Positions 30,002-41,120 of a stretch of 64,000 nt of DNA are shown piece after piece (position 1 is the stretch's first letter; the number at the start of each line of letters is the position of its first letter). Under the pieces are notes generated by a model. That model ran no database searches. It was given only the letters and a program-made list of their open reading frames with translations, and was not told the DNA's origin. A program made the translations under genes and the position numbers. Origin of the DNA: Palaemon carinicauda (lineage: Eukaryota > Arthropoda > Malacostraca > Decapoda > Palaemonidae); contig NC_090730.1 of assembly GCF_036898095.1 (NCBI RefSeq), positions 22,709,666 to 22,773,665 on the forward strand. Direction: 5' to 3'.

Positions 30002-31150
30002 AGCTTAAGTCTTCCCTAGAGTACTGTCCCATTTTAATAACCTCTTATATTTATTGAAAGTCGGGATTTTTTCAACAAGATATTTTTATTTAATTGTCTG
30101 ATGACATCCTCATTGAAGACTTTATCTCGGTTTTGATGAATTACCAACAAGAATTCCTGTGATAAGTTGTAAGTACGTCAAGGAGAGCGGTTCCTCAATA
30201 TCCAGATCTCAGCATTGATAATGTTTCTTTAATTCTGCATAACTTAAAATTTTAGATGTGATTATGACAGCAAATTTACTTTTGAGATACACCATAGGTT
30301 TGTCTCTTCTTCAATTACACAAAAATTGGCTTATTTAGAAAGTCTTTTAAGATTTTCGGTGATCAGTCTTGTCATGTAGATATGTAAACTTAGAGAAATC
30401 ATGCGGTGATGACCCACAGCCTCATGAGAAACAACAACAATGCTATTTTCATGCAGGGAGAAATGCTGAGCTAAGCGGCGCTATGTAAATTTTTGACATT
30501 GTAGTTTCTGACCCCTCGGTTACCCTCCAGGTCAACGCAAGGGGGAGGATGAGCAGTTCTGGGACTTTTGAATAGTCAGCACAAGTGCAGCTGTCCTCGC
30601 ACGCTGATCTCTATTACCACCCTGCTGGAGGAGGGCCTTATAGCCCTACCCAGCAGGATGCCATCTAACCAATGTTCAGAGAAGTCAGGTGTCTCTCTAT
30701 CTCTGAAGCACCAACTTGACCGGGCACTTCCGCGCCATTCCACGTTCGTGTGGCCAAGCGCCAAACCTGTACAGTACTTCTCCCTGTAATCCATTTTGTT
30801 ACTTAAAACTTAGCATATAATGTAGTTCCCTCTGTGCCCCCTACACTCTTGCGTGACTTGGAAAGAGGTAATTCCCTTGAATGATCATTAACGGAATCTT
30901 GAAGTCATCAAATTTGAGTGATTTGTGTATGATGTGAAGTTATTAATACAATAAGACTTCCGAATAATTGTTGAAGTTGAATTTGACATTAAGGTGAAGT
31001 TAAATATGATGAGTTGTGAATGAGCATCTTAAATTCTAATGATTAAATGTGACTGATTATGTAATAAACATCTCTGTCATAAAGGTTAATCGCCTTTCGA
31101 TTCCTATATTGAAATTTATTCTGTGTGCATTTAACATCCTAAGTCACGAT
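30002..31150. other. Anonymous non-coding DNA
   Basis: AT-rich except for a slightly GC-richer patch at 30510-30790, which holds short opposing frames (about 73 codons) without recognisable domains. Nothing else supported. Confidence 0.45.
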
Positions 31151-31154
31151 CTAT

Positions 31155-31590
31155 TCTGAAGAAGTTTTAATTCTGTCATTCCACCTTGTTTTGAGTATTG
31201 TTCTCCTGTCTGGTCTTCAGCTGCTGAATCTCATCTCAATTTGTTGTACAGGTACTTACGGTATATTAAATTTCTTATTCTTGATCTAGATATTAGTCTC
31301 TGACACCATCGGTCAGTTAGTTTATTATGCATGTTGCATAAGATTTTTTCACAATTCTGATCATCCTTTGCACTCGGATCTACTTAGACTGTATCATCCA
31401 GTTTGCATTACTATGTATGCCATCTCTATCATGAGGCTCAATACTACAAAGTATTCTAGAAGTTTTGTTCTGGCTGCGATCACGATCTGGAATGATTTTC
31501 CGAATCAGGTATTTGAATCGATGGAAATTCAAAAGTTCAGTCTTGCAGCTTTTATTTTTTTTTTTTATTTTTTTTTTTAGCAAACATATA
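31155..31590 (+). pseudogene. Decayed LINE ORF2 C-terminus (CR1/Jockey-like)
   Basis: Across several frames the translation reads FEYCSPVWSSAAESHL, then YIKFLILDLD, HHRSVSLLCMLHKIF, HSDLLRLYHP and SRSFVLAAITIWNDFPN. This is the characteristic post-RT tail of CR1/Jockey-type non-LTR retrotransposons. At least two stops or frameshifts interrupt it (in-frame TGA near 31298 and a frame change near 31355). It ends close to a T-rich tract (31553-31578). The upstream RT domain is absent. Confidence 0.72.
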
Positions 31591-32860
31591 ATGACTTTGC
31601 CAGACATCTGTTTGGCATTTTTCTATTGCTGGGATCTAACTCAGAGGAAATTCATATTATATTTGACAACTGTTTCAATGGAAGCATTAAGGAAAATGAA
31701 CAACTCTGAAAAAATGAAGTTAAGCTTCAAGTAGTACCTGTTACATCGAATGGTGATCAACTGCTGCCAGCTGCAATGGAATAACTCCGGATCTTATCTA
31801 AGAATAAAGTACAACTATGATGCTTCATGAAAGTCTGGATAAAAGCAAATTATTCAGACTATTAAGATATTCTTGACAGTATTCTAGCACAGTCCAATGT
31901 TTGTATCACTGTACCAGAGTTAAAATGTGAATGAGGAGGTAGATGACCAAATTATCTTCCATTTACATCATCTGGTGACCAAAGGACATGATGTAAACAC
32001 CATTCTTTTAGCCATTGAGGATACAAATGTTGCAGTTTCCTTGAAACAATTTGGGCCCCCACCATATGTGGTTAAACAAAGGGTCTGGAACTAAAAGAAA
32101 TATACATCCTATCGATAGTCTTGTTCATAATATTGGACATGATAAAGTAAAACATGTCTGCAGCACATGCTCGCAATCGAACAGATACGACATCGAAAGT
32201 TAGCACCAAGTGACCAAGGATTCTCTAATGAAAAAAGAACAGGGACTTTCAAACTATGTTGAAGGTTTTGCATTGCTAGAGTTATCAGAAATGTTTCAAA
32301 AGGTAGTTTATTTTAGTCTACTGTTTTACAGGCACAAAAATTGACTGCAATAACATTAATGTGTTTAGAGTTTAGTTATTTATCTTAGAGCAAAAATTTA
32401 AATTCCCTGCACAACTATGTCATTACAAGAACATATAAAGCCGTCATATCTTCAAGCTAATGCGTGGATGCTGCCATAATGACAACAAGACCAATACTTG
32501 TTAATATAGAAATGTGTAGATGGACTCGAAGTGATACTGGAGAACTTAGTGCCACATAATTTCCAGCAAGAATGCTTACACGGCCAGCAAACTTCCAGAT
32601 CCGCGTAGTTGTGGTGGGTGAGCATTTGAAAAGAGGTGCATCTGTGGGATAAATGAACTAATGTGTTGCAGGATTTGTAGATGCAATATGGAGATGCGTA
32701 AAAATCTATATTAACATTAATCTAAACACTATCTTTTCAAAGTAACTGGGAAGAACTAATTATGATTGCAATGTTAATGCACATCATAGTCTATTTCTTC
32801 ACTTGAATTTTGTTAATATTTTATGGTAGAGACTCATAAAAACTTTCAGAAAGGAGTCGG

Positions 32861-32891
<31 letters not shown>

Positions 32892-34134
32892 GAAATTATT
32901 TTTCATTTTCCAGGTTTCAGTTTTAACATTATTGTTTGAAATTATTAAAATTCGTTTTTTTTTTTCTAAATTCTCATGTATACCGTACTTTACATTCTTC
33001 TAATGTTTAAACATATGAATTTTCTTCATTTTGTAAACAAAAAATAGAGTTCATTTATTTAAGTTCCATGTTCTACATTGTGATGTAAGTGATCCAGTTC
33101 TTTATTCTAATACTAGGGGTCAATCTAAGTGTTTTATTGTCTTTTCCTCTCACTGAGATTTAGATTTTTTATTCTTTACACAAGAATAAATACTTTAGAG
33201 CTCTAATTTTATTTTGCTAACTTGTAAATAATGTTTAATTTAATTTTCTGTCTGTCTCAGATTGCCTTACCTTTGTGTAAGACACGGGCTCTTTCCGTAG
33301 GGAGCCCGTAAAATTTAACTTAAAATTCTTTTTTTTTTTATGGGCTTTTATGCTAACCACATGCAAATAAGTAGGTGTTTACGAATGAGAAAATCGTCAA
33401 ATCTTTTGAGAACGAATAAAGGCCCCCATTTGATCCAAAAAAATATGGAACCACATCCAGCAGCTATAAATAAAAAGGCTATAACTTGAAATAGAAGATG
33501 AGTAAAACACATTTTAATGTAGAAATGTATACAAATTGTGGAAATCTGTGGAGAATCTTTTATGTTCTGAGTGGGAACTTAGTCCGGGAAAGTCTCCTTA
33601 TGACGGTTACATAAAGTTCAACAGGGGAGGGTGGGGGGGTGGGGGTGGGATAATGAGCACTTACTCTCGGGGCACAAACGCCCTGCTAATACTTTACTGT
33701 CACAATTCACTAACCATCACTCTTAAATACAAAAGGGGGAAATTTACTGTCCAGAGGCTGGAGAACTCCACACGTAGAATAAGAAATAATTTATGGCCTA
33801 CTCTAGCTTTGTCAGGTCTATAGTCATCTCATTCTCAGGCTCTGTTCCGACTCCGTCCCAGCTACCCCAATGAGATGCTGGACAGGTATTTTACGTTAAT
33901 GTAATTAGACAAAATCCAAAATGGGAGCAGTGATGTAAAGTAGTTTAAAAGTTTAAAGATAAGGATCTTTACCTTCGAAGCAAATATATTAATGCAAAGT
34001 TCCTCGCTGTTACCACCTATAAACTTACTCAGGTTTACTCTTTAAATATTGGGTATTTTGTCCCGTGATCAACTATTCAATTCACACATTAAAATAAATG
34101 AGGGAGCAAAAATACGAAAGAGGTTTAATTAACC
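31591..34134. other. Anonymous AT-rich DNA
   Basis: Contains poly-T tracts (32860-32886), a short hairpin (ACGGGCTC ... GAGCCCGT at about 33286-33310) and a G-rich patch at 33627-33650. No conserved gene recognised. Confidence 0.45.
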
Positions 34135-34266
34135 TGTGGGATCCGTGTGTACGATATGTTTTCCCGCGCAGTTATAAAGACGTGCGGAGCCTATTGCAGG
34201 CCCTTGTAATCTGGGTATCTGATTATTAAACAATGAACCGTCATCGACTCTTCTTCCTCAACCCCA
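34135..34266 (+). repeat. 5' LTR
   Basis: 132 bp, TGTGGGATCC to CTCAACCCCA. Contains TATAAA at 34173-34178 and ATTAAA at 34225-34230 as candidate TATA box and polyadenylation signal. Confidence 0.93.
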
Positions 34267-34269
34267 AGA

Positions 34270-34290
34270 TGGCGCAGTGAGATATGAACC
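34270..34290 (+). promoter_or_regulatory. Primer binding site (tRNA species uncertain)
   Basis: TGGCGCAGTGAGATATGAAC begins three bases after the LTR. TGG plus an acceptor-like stretch followed by a sequence close to the T-arm complement (ATTCGAACC) fits a tRNA primer site. A tRNA-Ser-like acceptor is possible but not assigned. Confidence 0.6.
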
Positions 34291-34314
34291 TACGCCTGTG
34301 GAGCGTAGATCAGG

Positions 34315-37300
34315 ATGGCACCACCTATTAGACCTCGTCTTGCAACGCCCTCCAGGAGGGCCATCGCAACTCCGTCACTTCGTCAGGCCCGCGACACCAT
34401 TATCTCCCAGCAACAAGCTATCATTGCACTGCAAACCCAGGTGGCTAACCTGCCGGTAGCCAGAGTGCCATGTGTGTCCAATGCTTCAGCTCCTGAGAAG
34501 TGTGATGTGGAAATGTCTTCAGCGGCGTTCAGGACATGGAGGCGGTCTATGGAGTGCTGGATACACCTGAACAGGTGGCCTAGTTTGGAGGCCGTCATGC
34601 ACATCCGTCTTCTGTGTGTGCCAGCTCTACAGAGAGCTTTAGATGCAAAGTTCTCAGCGGCCCAATGGTCATGTGTGAGCCCCAAGGAGGCATTAGATAG
34701 CATTGAAAAGCTAGTACTACGGTCATCCAACCAAGCAGTGCTATGGAGCGAATTCTTTAATGATGTTCAGGCCACGGATGAGCCTATCAATGTGTATTTT
34801 CAAAGGTGTTCTCAGTTAGCTCTAGATTGCAAGTTCGAGTGCCCACAGTGTAATTCCGATCTGTCTGAATATATGCTATTGCGTAAAGTGATGGTAGGGT
34901 TGAATAATTTAGTGCTTAAAAGAGAAATTTTTCAAAGTTATCATAGGTATGATAGCGTAGACGCCCTCAGGGCACAGTGCATAGCATTTGAAGCTGCGGT
35001 TAGGGATGTAGGTGAGAGCGGGAAAATTTCCCGCCAAATTTCAAGTTATCCGCCAGTCGAGGCAGCCAATGTCACGGAGGAGGGGGAGTGTGCAGCCGCC
35101 ACTATCCACCGTGCTGTGCATCGTACGCCGCCAACGAGGTGCGGCAACTGTGGCAGTTCGCACTCCGATAAGAATTCGTGTTTGGCCAAAGGTGTTACTT
35201 GTTATAATTGCCAGAAAGTGGGGCATTTGAAGAAATGCTGTAGGGGCAAACGTAAGGTCCTGCCAGAAGTATCTAGTGCTGTAGTGATTGCATCTACCGC
35301 CGTTGCGGGACAACCGTTATTGAATGTATCAGTGTCAGTGCCGGGGGGGAGGGAGTGTGTACCCACCACCGCCGTTGCCGATACGGGGGCCCAGGTTTGC
35401 GTCGCTGGCAGCGAGCTGTTGCAGCTGCTGCACCTCGACCCCGCGAAAGTTGAAAAGCAGCAGACGCTGAGAGATGTTGCAGGCATTCGTTTGAAGTGTT
35501 TAGGGGCAACTAAGTGTTGTGTATCATTAAATGGTCGATCCTCTATGCAGGAGATTTTCTTCGTGAATTCTGCAACAAATTTATACTTGTCATTGTCAAT
35601 GTGTAAAGAGTTGGGTCTAGTCCCAGCTACGTTCCCCTATCATCTCGCCAGTGTTGCCACCGTTGATACAGTAGAGGAGGTGGATCTCTCACGTCCGACA
35701 GTGTTACCATTCCCCCCGCTGGAAGAAAACGTTCCCTTACTTCAAGATTGGCTACTCCAACGTTTTTCGGCGACAACCTTCAACACCTCCAAGTCACCCC
35801 TCCCAGTTATGGAGGGCCCACCCCACCGCATCCACCTCGTCACCGGGGCCATACCCTATGCTTGCCACACACCTGCAGCGGTCCCAAAGCACTGGGAAGA
35901 TGAAGTCAAGGCTCAGCTGGAGGAGGACGTACGTAGGGGCATCATCCAGCCAGTACCACCGGGGGAGGCCACAGAGTGGTGCGCCAGAATGGTAGTAGTG
36001 GCCAAAAAGGATGGCCACCCGAGGAGGACAGTGGATTATCAGCGCTTAAATGCATGTTGCAAGAGGGAAACGCACCATACACCAGCACCCTTTGATATAG
36101 TATCTGGTGCACCTGTTCGAAGCTATAAGACTGTTGCAGATGCGTTCTGGGGTTTCCACCAGGTGGAGTTGGATGAGGACAGCCGAAGACTGACAACTTT
36201 CATAACCCCATGGGGCAGGTACCAGTATCGTCGCACCCCGATGGGCCATTGTGCAGCTTCCGATGCCTACACTCGACGGTTTGATGACGCAATTATGGAT
36301 ATTCCTCGCAAGTACAAGTGTGTAGACGACACCCTTCTGCATGACATAAGTGTTGAGGGAGCCTTTTGGCACACCTTTGATTTCCTGGCTACCTGCGCGA
36401 AGAAAGGCATTACCCTAAAACCAGAAAAGTTCTCATTTTGTAGGAGAGAGGCTACCTTTGTTGGTTTTCACCTGGGGTGGGACTCGTATGAGCCTACAAG
36501 TGAAAGGTTGGCTGCCATAAGAGACTTTCCCATGCCAGCCCAACCATCAGTTACGGATATCAGATCCTGGTATGGTTTCGTCAACCAGCTGGCACCCTTT
36601 TTGGCCACCGCGCCCCTCATGGAGCCCTTCCGGGAACTACTGAAGAAATCTACAGGAAAGAAGGTATATTGGGACGAACAACTGCAACACAAGTTCCGAC
36701 AGGCTCAGGATATTATTTGTCGGCTGGCAAAGGATGGACTACGGTATTACGACAAGACTAGGCCTACAGCAGTAATCACAGATTGGAGTAGGGAAGGTAT
36801 AGGTTTCGTTGTCCTGCAACAGTACTGTGGTTGTACCTCCCTAGAGACCCCTTTTTGTTGCAAAGGGGGTTGGCGGCTGGCTCTGTGTGGGAGTCGTCAC
36901 CTGTCTGCTGCCGAATCCGGATACGCAGCAGTGGAAGGAGAAGCTTTGGCAGTGGCCTGGTGTCTACGGAAAGCAAGATTGTTTCTGTTGGGATGCCCCT
37001 CCCTCATTATCGTAACAGACCACCGCCCACTAGTGAAGCTGTTGGGGGATAGGGCCCTCACAGATGTGGTGAACCCAAGGTTATTCCGCCTTAAAGAAAA
37101 GACTCTGCAATATAAGTTCACAATAAAGTACCTGCCAGGAAAGTGGAATTCAGCAGCCGATTTTCTATCTCGGTACCCCTCCCTAACGGCAGTCCCAGAT
37201 AAGGAGGACACCATACAAGAAGAAGATATCTCCGCGGCGGTAGCAGCAGCAACAGTAGCTGTATTGAGCCAAGATGACGGTATTACAATGGACGAAGAGA

Positions 37301-38631
37301 TGGTCATGGACGCAGCAAATAATGATCCCGTATACCAGTTGTTGCTCGCAAGAGTCCGTGCTGGGGACTGGCCTAAGCAAAAATCCCAAGAACTACAGTG
37401 TCTTCGACCCTTCTACAGCGTAAGGGACAGGTTGGCTGCTGCACAAAGTATGGTGACATATACCCATGAGGAGGGGGCAGTGAGATTAGTGATACCTGAC
37501 TCATTACGTAATAAAGTAGCAAGGAACCTGCATGCCAGCCATCAAGGGCTAGATTCGATGTTACGTCGTGCAAGAGCAACCGTGTATTGGCCTGGAATAG
37601 CAGGCGACTTGGAACAATGCCGAGCTTCCTGTGATGTCTGCAACCTGCACACGCCCTCTTCACCGCCAGAAGTCATGATTGTTACCCCTCCCCCTGAGTA
37701 CCCCTTCCAGCAGACGGTGGCTGATCTCTTTCAACTCGAAGGACAAGTTTATTTGGCCTACGCTGACAGACTGACGGGTTGGCTAGAAATAGCGCATTTC
37801 CCCAAGGGAACTGGTTCCAACAAAATTATAGCGAAACTACGTGGCTACTTTTCCAGGTGGGGGGCTCCCGAGCAACTCTCCACTGATGGAGGCACTAACT
37901 TGGCTAGTGAGGAGATGATGGACTTTCTTAAGAAATGGAGGGTTACCGTCCGCCTTTCATCTGCTCATTATCCACAGTCAAATGGGAGGGCAGAGGCTGC
38001 TGTGAAATCCGCCAAAAGAATCATCCGCTCGAACACGGGGGCCAACGGTAGTTTGGACAACGACAGGTGCACACAGGCAATGCTGCAGTACCTGAATACG
38101 CCCTTGAGAGAGATAGGCAAGTCACCAGCTCAACTAGCAACAGGAAGAGCACTTCGTGATGGTGTTCCTACAGCAAGACAGCAGTATAAGGTAGATCGCC
38201 ACTGGAGAAGAACCCTTCGACAGCGGGAAATATTGATGGCATCGTCTAGTGACAGATTTCCCCAATCACCAAGACAACGCTCTTGCAACATGACTCCATT
38301 GCATGTGGGCACCCAGGTTAGGATTCAAGATCCCGGGACTAAAAGGTGGGACAGATCAGGTGTCATCATCTCCCATCACCCATACCGGCAGTACACAGTA
38401 AGGCTTGACGGGAGTGGAAGGTTATCATTGCGCAACAGAAAACATTTAAAGGGACAGATAGCTTGTCCCACGCCCAGCCCACCGTCTGACCCAACCCCTA
38501 GCACCACACCAGCTGACAGCAGCAGTGAGAGCCCGCCCAGGTCCAGCTCCCCCACACCCAGCCTACCCCGTGCTACGAGACCACAACGTTCCAGGAAAGA
38601 ACCTGGCTGGCTCACTGAATTTGTTAAATAA
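34315..38631 (+). CDS. Gypsy Gag-PR-RT-RNase H-INT polyprotein (1438 aa, intact)
   Basis: One ORF. Gag carries a helix-rich N-terminal half and a double zinc knuckle (C276, C279, H283, C289; then C296, C299, H304, C308/309). The protease has DTGA at 356-359. RT has TVDYQRLN (572-579), ADAFWGFHQVELD, a TPMGHCAAS motif B and catalytic CVDD at 669-672 in place of the usual YxDD. RNase H has TDWSREGIGFV (D823), TDHRPL (D902) and SAADFLSR (D949). Integrase has a zinc finger (H1073, H1076, C1106, C1109) and core D1137, D1191, E1227 (35-residue spacing). The tail is Ser/Pro-rich and basic. The order PR-RT-RH-INT is standard Ty3/Gypsy. The start is the first ATG giving the full ORF. Two short upstream ORFs precede it (34269-34280 and one from 34284 that overlaps the start). 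Confidence 0.93.
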   Translation: MAPPIRPRLATPSRRAIATPSLRQARDTIISQQQAIIALQTQVANLPVARVPCVSNASAPEKCDVEMSSAAFRTWRRSMECWIHLNRWPSLEAVMHIRLLCVPALQRALDAKFSAAQWSCVSPKEALDSIEKLVLRSSNQAVLWSEFFNDVQATDEPINVYFQRCSQLALDCKFECPQCNSDLSEYMLLRKVMVGLNNLVLKREIFQSYHRYDSVDALRAQCIAFEAAVRDVGESGKISRQISSYPPVEAANVTEEGECAAATIHRAVHRTPPTRCGNCGSSHSDKNSCLAKGVTCYNCQKVGHLKKCCRGKRKVLPEVSSAVVIASTAVAGQPLLNVSVSVPGGRECVPTTAVADTGAQVCVAGSELLQLLHLDPAKVEKQQTLRDVAGIRLKCLGATKCCVSLNGRSSMQEIFFVNSATNLYLSLSMCKELGLVPATFPYHLASVATVDTVEEVDLSRPTVLPFPPLEENVPLLQDWLLQRFSATTFNTSKSPLPVMEGPPHRIHLVTGAIPYACHTPAAVPKHWEDEVKAQLEEDVRRGIIQPVPPGEATEWCARMVVVAKKDGHPRRTVDYQRLNACCKRETHHTPAPFDIVSGAPVRSYKTVADAFWGFHQVELDEDSRRLTTFITPWGRYQYRRTPMGHCAASDAYTRRFDDAIMDIPRKYKCVDDTLLHDISVEGAFWHTFDFLATCAKKGITLKPEKFSFCRREATFVGFHLGWDSYEPTSERLAAIRDFPMPAQPSVTDIRSWYGFVNQLAPFLATAPLMEPFRELLKKSTGKKVYWDEQLQHKFRQAQDIICRLAKDGLRYYDKTRPTAVITDWSREGIGFVVLQQYCGCTSLETPFCCKGGWRLALCGSRHLSAAESGYAAVEGEALAVAWCLRKARLFLLGCPSLIIVTDHRPLVKLLGDRALTDVVNPRLFRLKEKTLQYKFTIKYLPGKWNSAADFLSRYPSLTAVPDKEDTIQEEDISAAVAAATVAVLSQDDGITMDEEMVMDAANNDPVYQLLLARVRAGDWPKQKSQELQCLRPFYSVRDRLAAAQSMVTYTHEEGAVRLVIPDSLRNKVARNLHASHQGLDSMLRRARATVYWPGIAGDLEQCRASCDVCNLHTPSSPPEVMIVTPPPEYPFQQTVADLFQLEGQVYLAYADRLTGWLEIAHFPKGTGSNKIIAKLRGYFSRWGAPEQLSTDGGTNLASEEMMDFLKKWRVTVRLSSAHYPQSNGRAEAAVKSAKRIIRSNTGANGSLDNDRCTQAMLQYLNTPLREIGKSPAQLATGRALRDGVPTARQQYKVDRHWRRTLRQREILMASSSDRFPQSPRQRSCNMTPLHVGTQVRIQDPGTKRWDRSGVIISHHPYRQYTVRLDGSGRLSLRNRKHLKGQIACPTPSPPSDPTPSTTPADSSSESPPRSSSPTPSLPRATRPQRSRKEPGWLTEFVK

Positions 38632-39016
38632 TATGTAATTGTCATTGCTTTTGTGTACTGCTAGCCTATAAATATATGATTTCCTTGTCCACGTGTTATT
38701 ATGGATTTTTTTTTTCTTTTTTTTTAAAGAATTATTGATAATTCATGCTATACTATACATCTGATAGTGTTGCTCACATTGCTTTGTTCTGTGAATGTTT
38801 TAATTTTTTCTTGTATGGCTATGTTTGCAGTATGCAGTTGATCCATTTCTATTATGCCAATTCGACCCATTTTATTAAGCAATTATTGATTTATTTACTC
38901 TGATTATTTTTGTGTAGCTAGATGCTACATTGTGCATCCTATCTGTTTTGTTACTGATTTACCCCATTTGATAATTATCAGATTGCAGTGTAATTGTTGT
39001 AATTATTACATGTCAA

Positions 39017-39029
39017 TCTTGGAGGGGCA
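39017..39029 (+). promoter_or_regulatory. Polypurine tract
   Basis: The purine-rich TGGAGGGGCA lies directly before the 3' LTR. Confidence 0.7.
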
Positions 39030-39161
39030 TGTGGGATCCGTGTGTACGATATGTTTTCCCGCGCAGTTATAAAGACGTGCGGAGCCTATTGCAGGCCCTT
39101 GTAATCTGGGTATCTGATTATTAAACAATGAACCGTCATCGACTCTTCTTCCTCAACCCCA
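39030..39161 (+). repeat. 3' LTR
   Basis: 132 bp, identical by eye to 34135-34266. Confidence 0.93.
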
Positions 39162-40577
39162 TTTTATTCACAAATTTACATAAAAAGAAACGGACATCTT
39201 AACAAAGACAAAAATATCAAAAGAAATGCAAATTGAAATAATGAAAAATGGTTTAGACACGTGGTCTACAATAATTAATAATCAAAATGGGGTCGGACAC
39301 GTGGCCCATGTGACCCAGAGACTGTGCTAGTCTCCAAGCTAGAAATAATAACGGAAAAATATTTACACAATCCCACCGCACACAGTCCGAATAGTGTAAA
39401 AGCCAGGTTTCCTATAAAGTTAAAATTAGTCTAAGCTAAGAAAAAATGGGGGAAAACTAAATGGCCATTGTTGTAGTACCTGCACTCCTTTAAGATTAGT
39501 CCTATGCCCGTGATAACTGTTGACCTGGTTGCACTTTGCACTCTTTACTGGCCCACCCCAAGAATCCTCGTTTGTGGCAATAGGTTTCCAGGTTCCACTC
39601 CTTCACTGTCTCCAGCCGGTAGCCACAGAACTCCTTGGTGAGTCACGTTTTGGGAGAGGGGGTGAGCCAGAGGTGCACAGGTTCACTGACCAGGCAGGTC
39701 AGTAGGCCAGGGCGGCTTCTAATAGAAATTAGAATGGGCCCAATACTAAGGTCGAGGAGATCACCTGGCTTCACCTTGCCAAACAAGGGACGGTCATGAT
39801 GCGCGCGGTAATCCATTGGGGGTGCCATATCGGGACTTCAGGACAGGGCAATATATTATTGCAAGGAGTGCAGAGGAGGCAGGATTTTGTACTAAATACT
39901 TTAGAGAAATCTTGCTGCTCTAAGGGAGTTTATATATACAACAATTCTACCTATTCTGGCTTGCTAAAAATTGATATTTAAAATGATTAATTAGCAATGG
40001 ACTGGTACGATGGGCATACATCTTAAAATTAACAAACCTTAATTGGTATTGAGAAATATAAGATGCATTAATTCAGCAGTATGGGAATTTATATCAAAAT
40101 TCAGTTTAGGAATTTAATCTCGACCCGCGTAGTTTAAGGAAAGAACCAACATACGCCGGGGTAACACTAAGGTGACTAAGGCCCTCTGTTATGCGTATCT
40201 ACGCTGTGACGTCACGAGCATGGCGTGCTCCACTGTCAACAAGTTTAAGTTTAAATTAGTCCTCCTATATTTCGTTAAAGAAAATTGAATGTAGAAGAGA
40301 ACATTTAAGGGGTAGCTATAGTATTAGTAGAAGAGAGCTAAAAATACGATTGAAAGAAGAAGAGTGGAGGAAATTCTTCACAAAATCCACTGTTCCGCTT
40401 TTTAAACCGAAAAAAACTAGTGTTTTGATGTAAAAATTTTACCGAAATCCAGAAAAGAATTTTCAAACGAACCTTAAAACAAGATTGGAAGAGTGAAACC
40501 TAAACAACAGAAAACCACAAAAGGTTACCGTTACAAAGGCTATGAGCGTATGACCCAACTCAATATTGGATTTATTG
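39162..40577. other. Anonymous flanking DNA
   Basis: No supported gene. Short frames at 39520-39981 and 40463-40687 show no recognised domain. A direct repeat of the word GACACGTGG occurs at about 39257 and 39296. Confidence 0.45.
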
Positions 40578-40786
40578 CATTGGGGCAGGGTTGCCAGGTT
40601 GGCCTTTCTCAGGCCAAACCCCTCATTTGTGGCCTTTTTTTGTGCCAAATATTTCAATTTGGCCTTTTTGAATTTGATTTGCCATAATGCTATATTCTTG
40701 TCCTTTTTCCACTAATGGTTTGGCCTTTTAAAGTTCCGTTGTTTAAAAGTTAGCCTTTTCTGAAACCTGGCAAGCCTGCATTGGAG
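40578..40786. mobile_element. hAT-like MITE 1
   Basis: 193-bp element (40586-40778) with inverted ends CAGGGTTGCCAGGTT and AACCTGGCAAGCCTG. It is flanked by 8-bp near-duplicates CATTGGGG (40578-40585) and CATTGGAG (40779-40786). CAG-start ends and 8-bp target duplications fit hAT. The interior is rich in TTGGCCTTT words. No coding capacity. Confidence 0.78.
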
Positions 40787-40795
40787 CGAGTGCTA

Positions 40796-41120
40796 GTGAC
40801 AAGCAGTGGTGCCCGATATGGAGATTTATTCCTAGATTTGGAGATTTATCCTTACATTGGGGAATTTATACTTAGATTTGGGGAATTTGGATGACTGGTC
40901 ACGATATTCTGTACATATTTCTATGAAGAAGAAACAGAGTTGAGTAAACCTTTATATTGTTGCAATTAGTTTACTTACAATTACATGAAGTGTAGTGAGT
41001 AATTTCTATATTAGAAGAACATATATTACTGGATATGGGGATTTTTGGGTGGTTTTGGAGATTTTTATCACGAGTTTTAGGGATTTTTAGACTAACCCAT
41101 CTGGCAACTCTGGTGACAAG
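40796..41120. mobile_element. hAT-like MITE 2
   Basis: 309-bp element (40804-41112) with ends CAGTGGTGCCCGATATGG and, inverted, CAGAGTTGCCAGATGGG. It is flanked by a perfect 8-bp duplication GTGACAAG (40796-40803 and 41113-41120). The interior repeats GGAGATTTAT/GGGGATTTTT words. It lies 25 bp from MITE 1, and its ends are related to that element's ends. Confidence 0.85.

Larger units (their letters stand above)
34135..39161 (+). mobile_element. Young Ty3/Gypsy LTR retrotransposon, canonical domain order
   Basis: Two 132-bp LTRs (34135-34266, 39030-39161) read as identical and run TG...CA. They flank a primer site, an intact 1438-codon ORF and a polypurine tract. Identical LTRs and an open frame imply recent insertion and possible competence. 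No target-site duplication is apparent: the left flank is TTAATTAACC and the right is TTTTATTCAC. Confidence 0.93.

Noticed and set aside
30568..30794. Opposing frames of about 73 codons in a slightly GC-richer patch
   Set aside because: No recognised domain, no conserved partner and no splice context. Too short to support as a gene.
33286..33312. Hairpin resembling a histone mRNA 3' stem-loop
   Set aside because: The loop and stem sequence differ from the histone consensus, and no histone gene lies upstream.
34135..39161. Target duplication AACC at both sides of the Gypsy element
   Set aside because: The right-hand AACC is within the LTR, as the identical 5' LTR end shows, so it is not flanking sequence.
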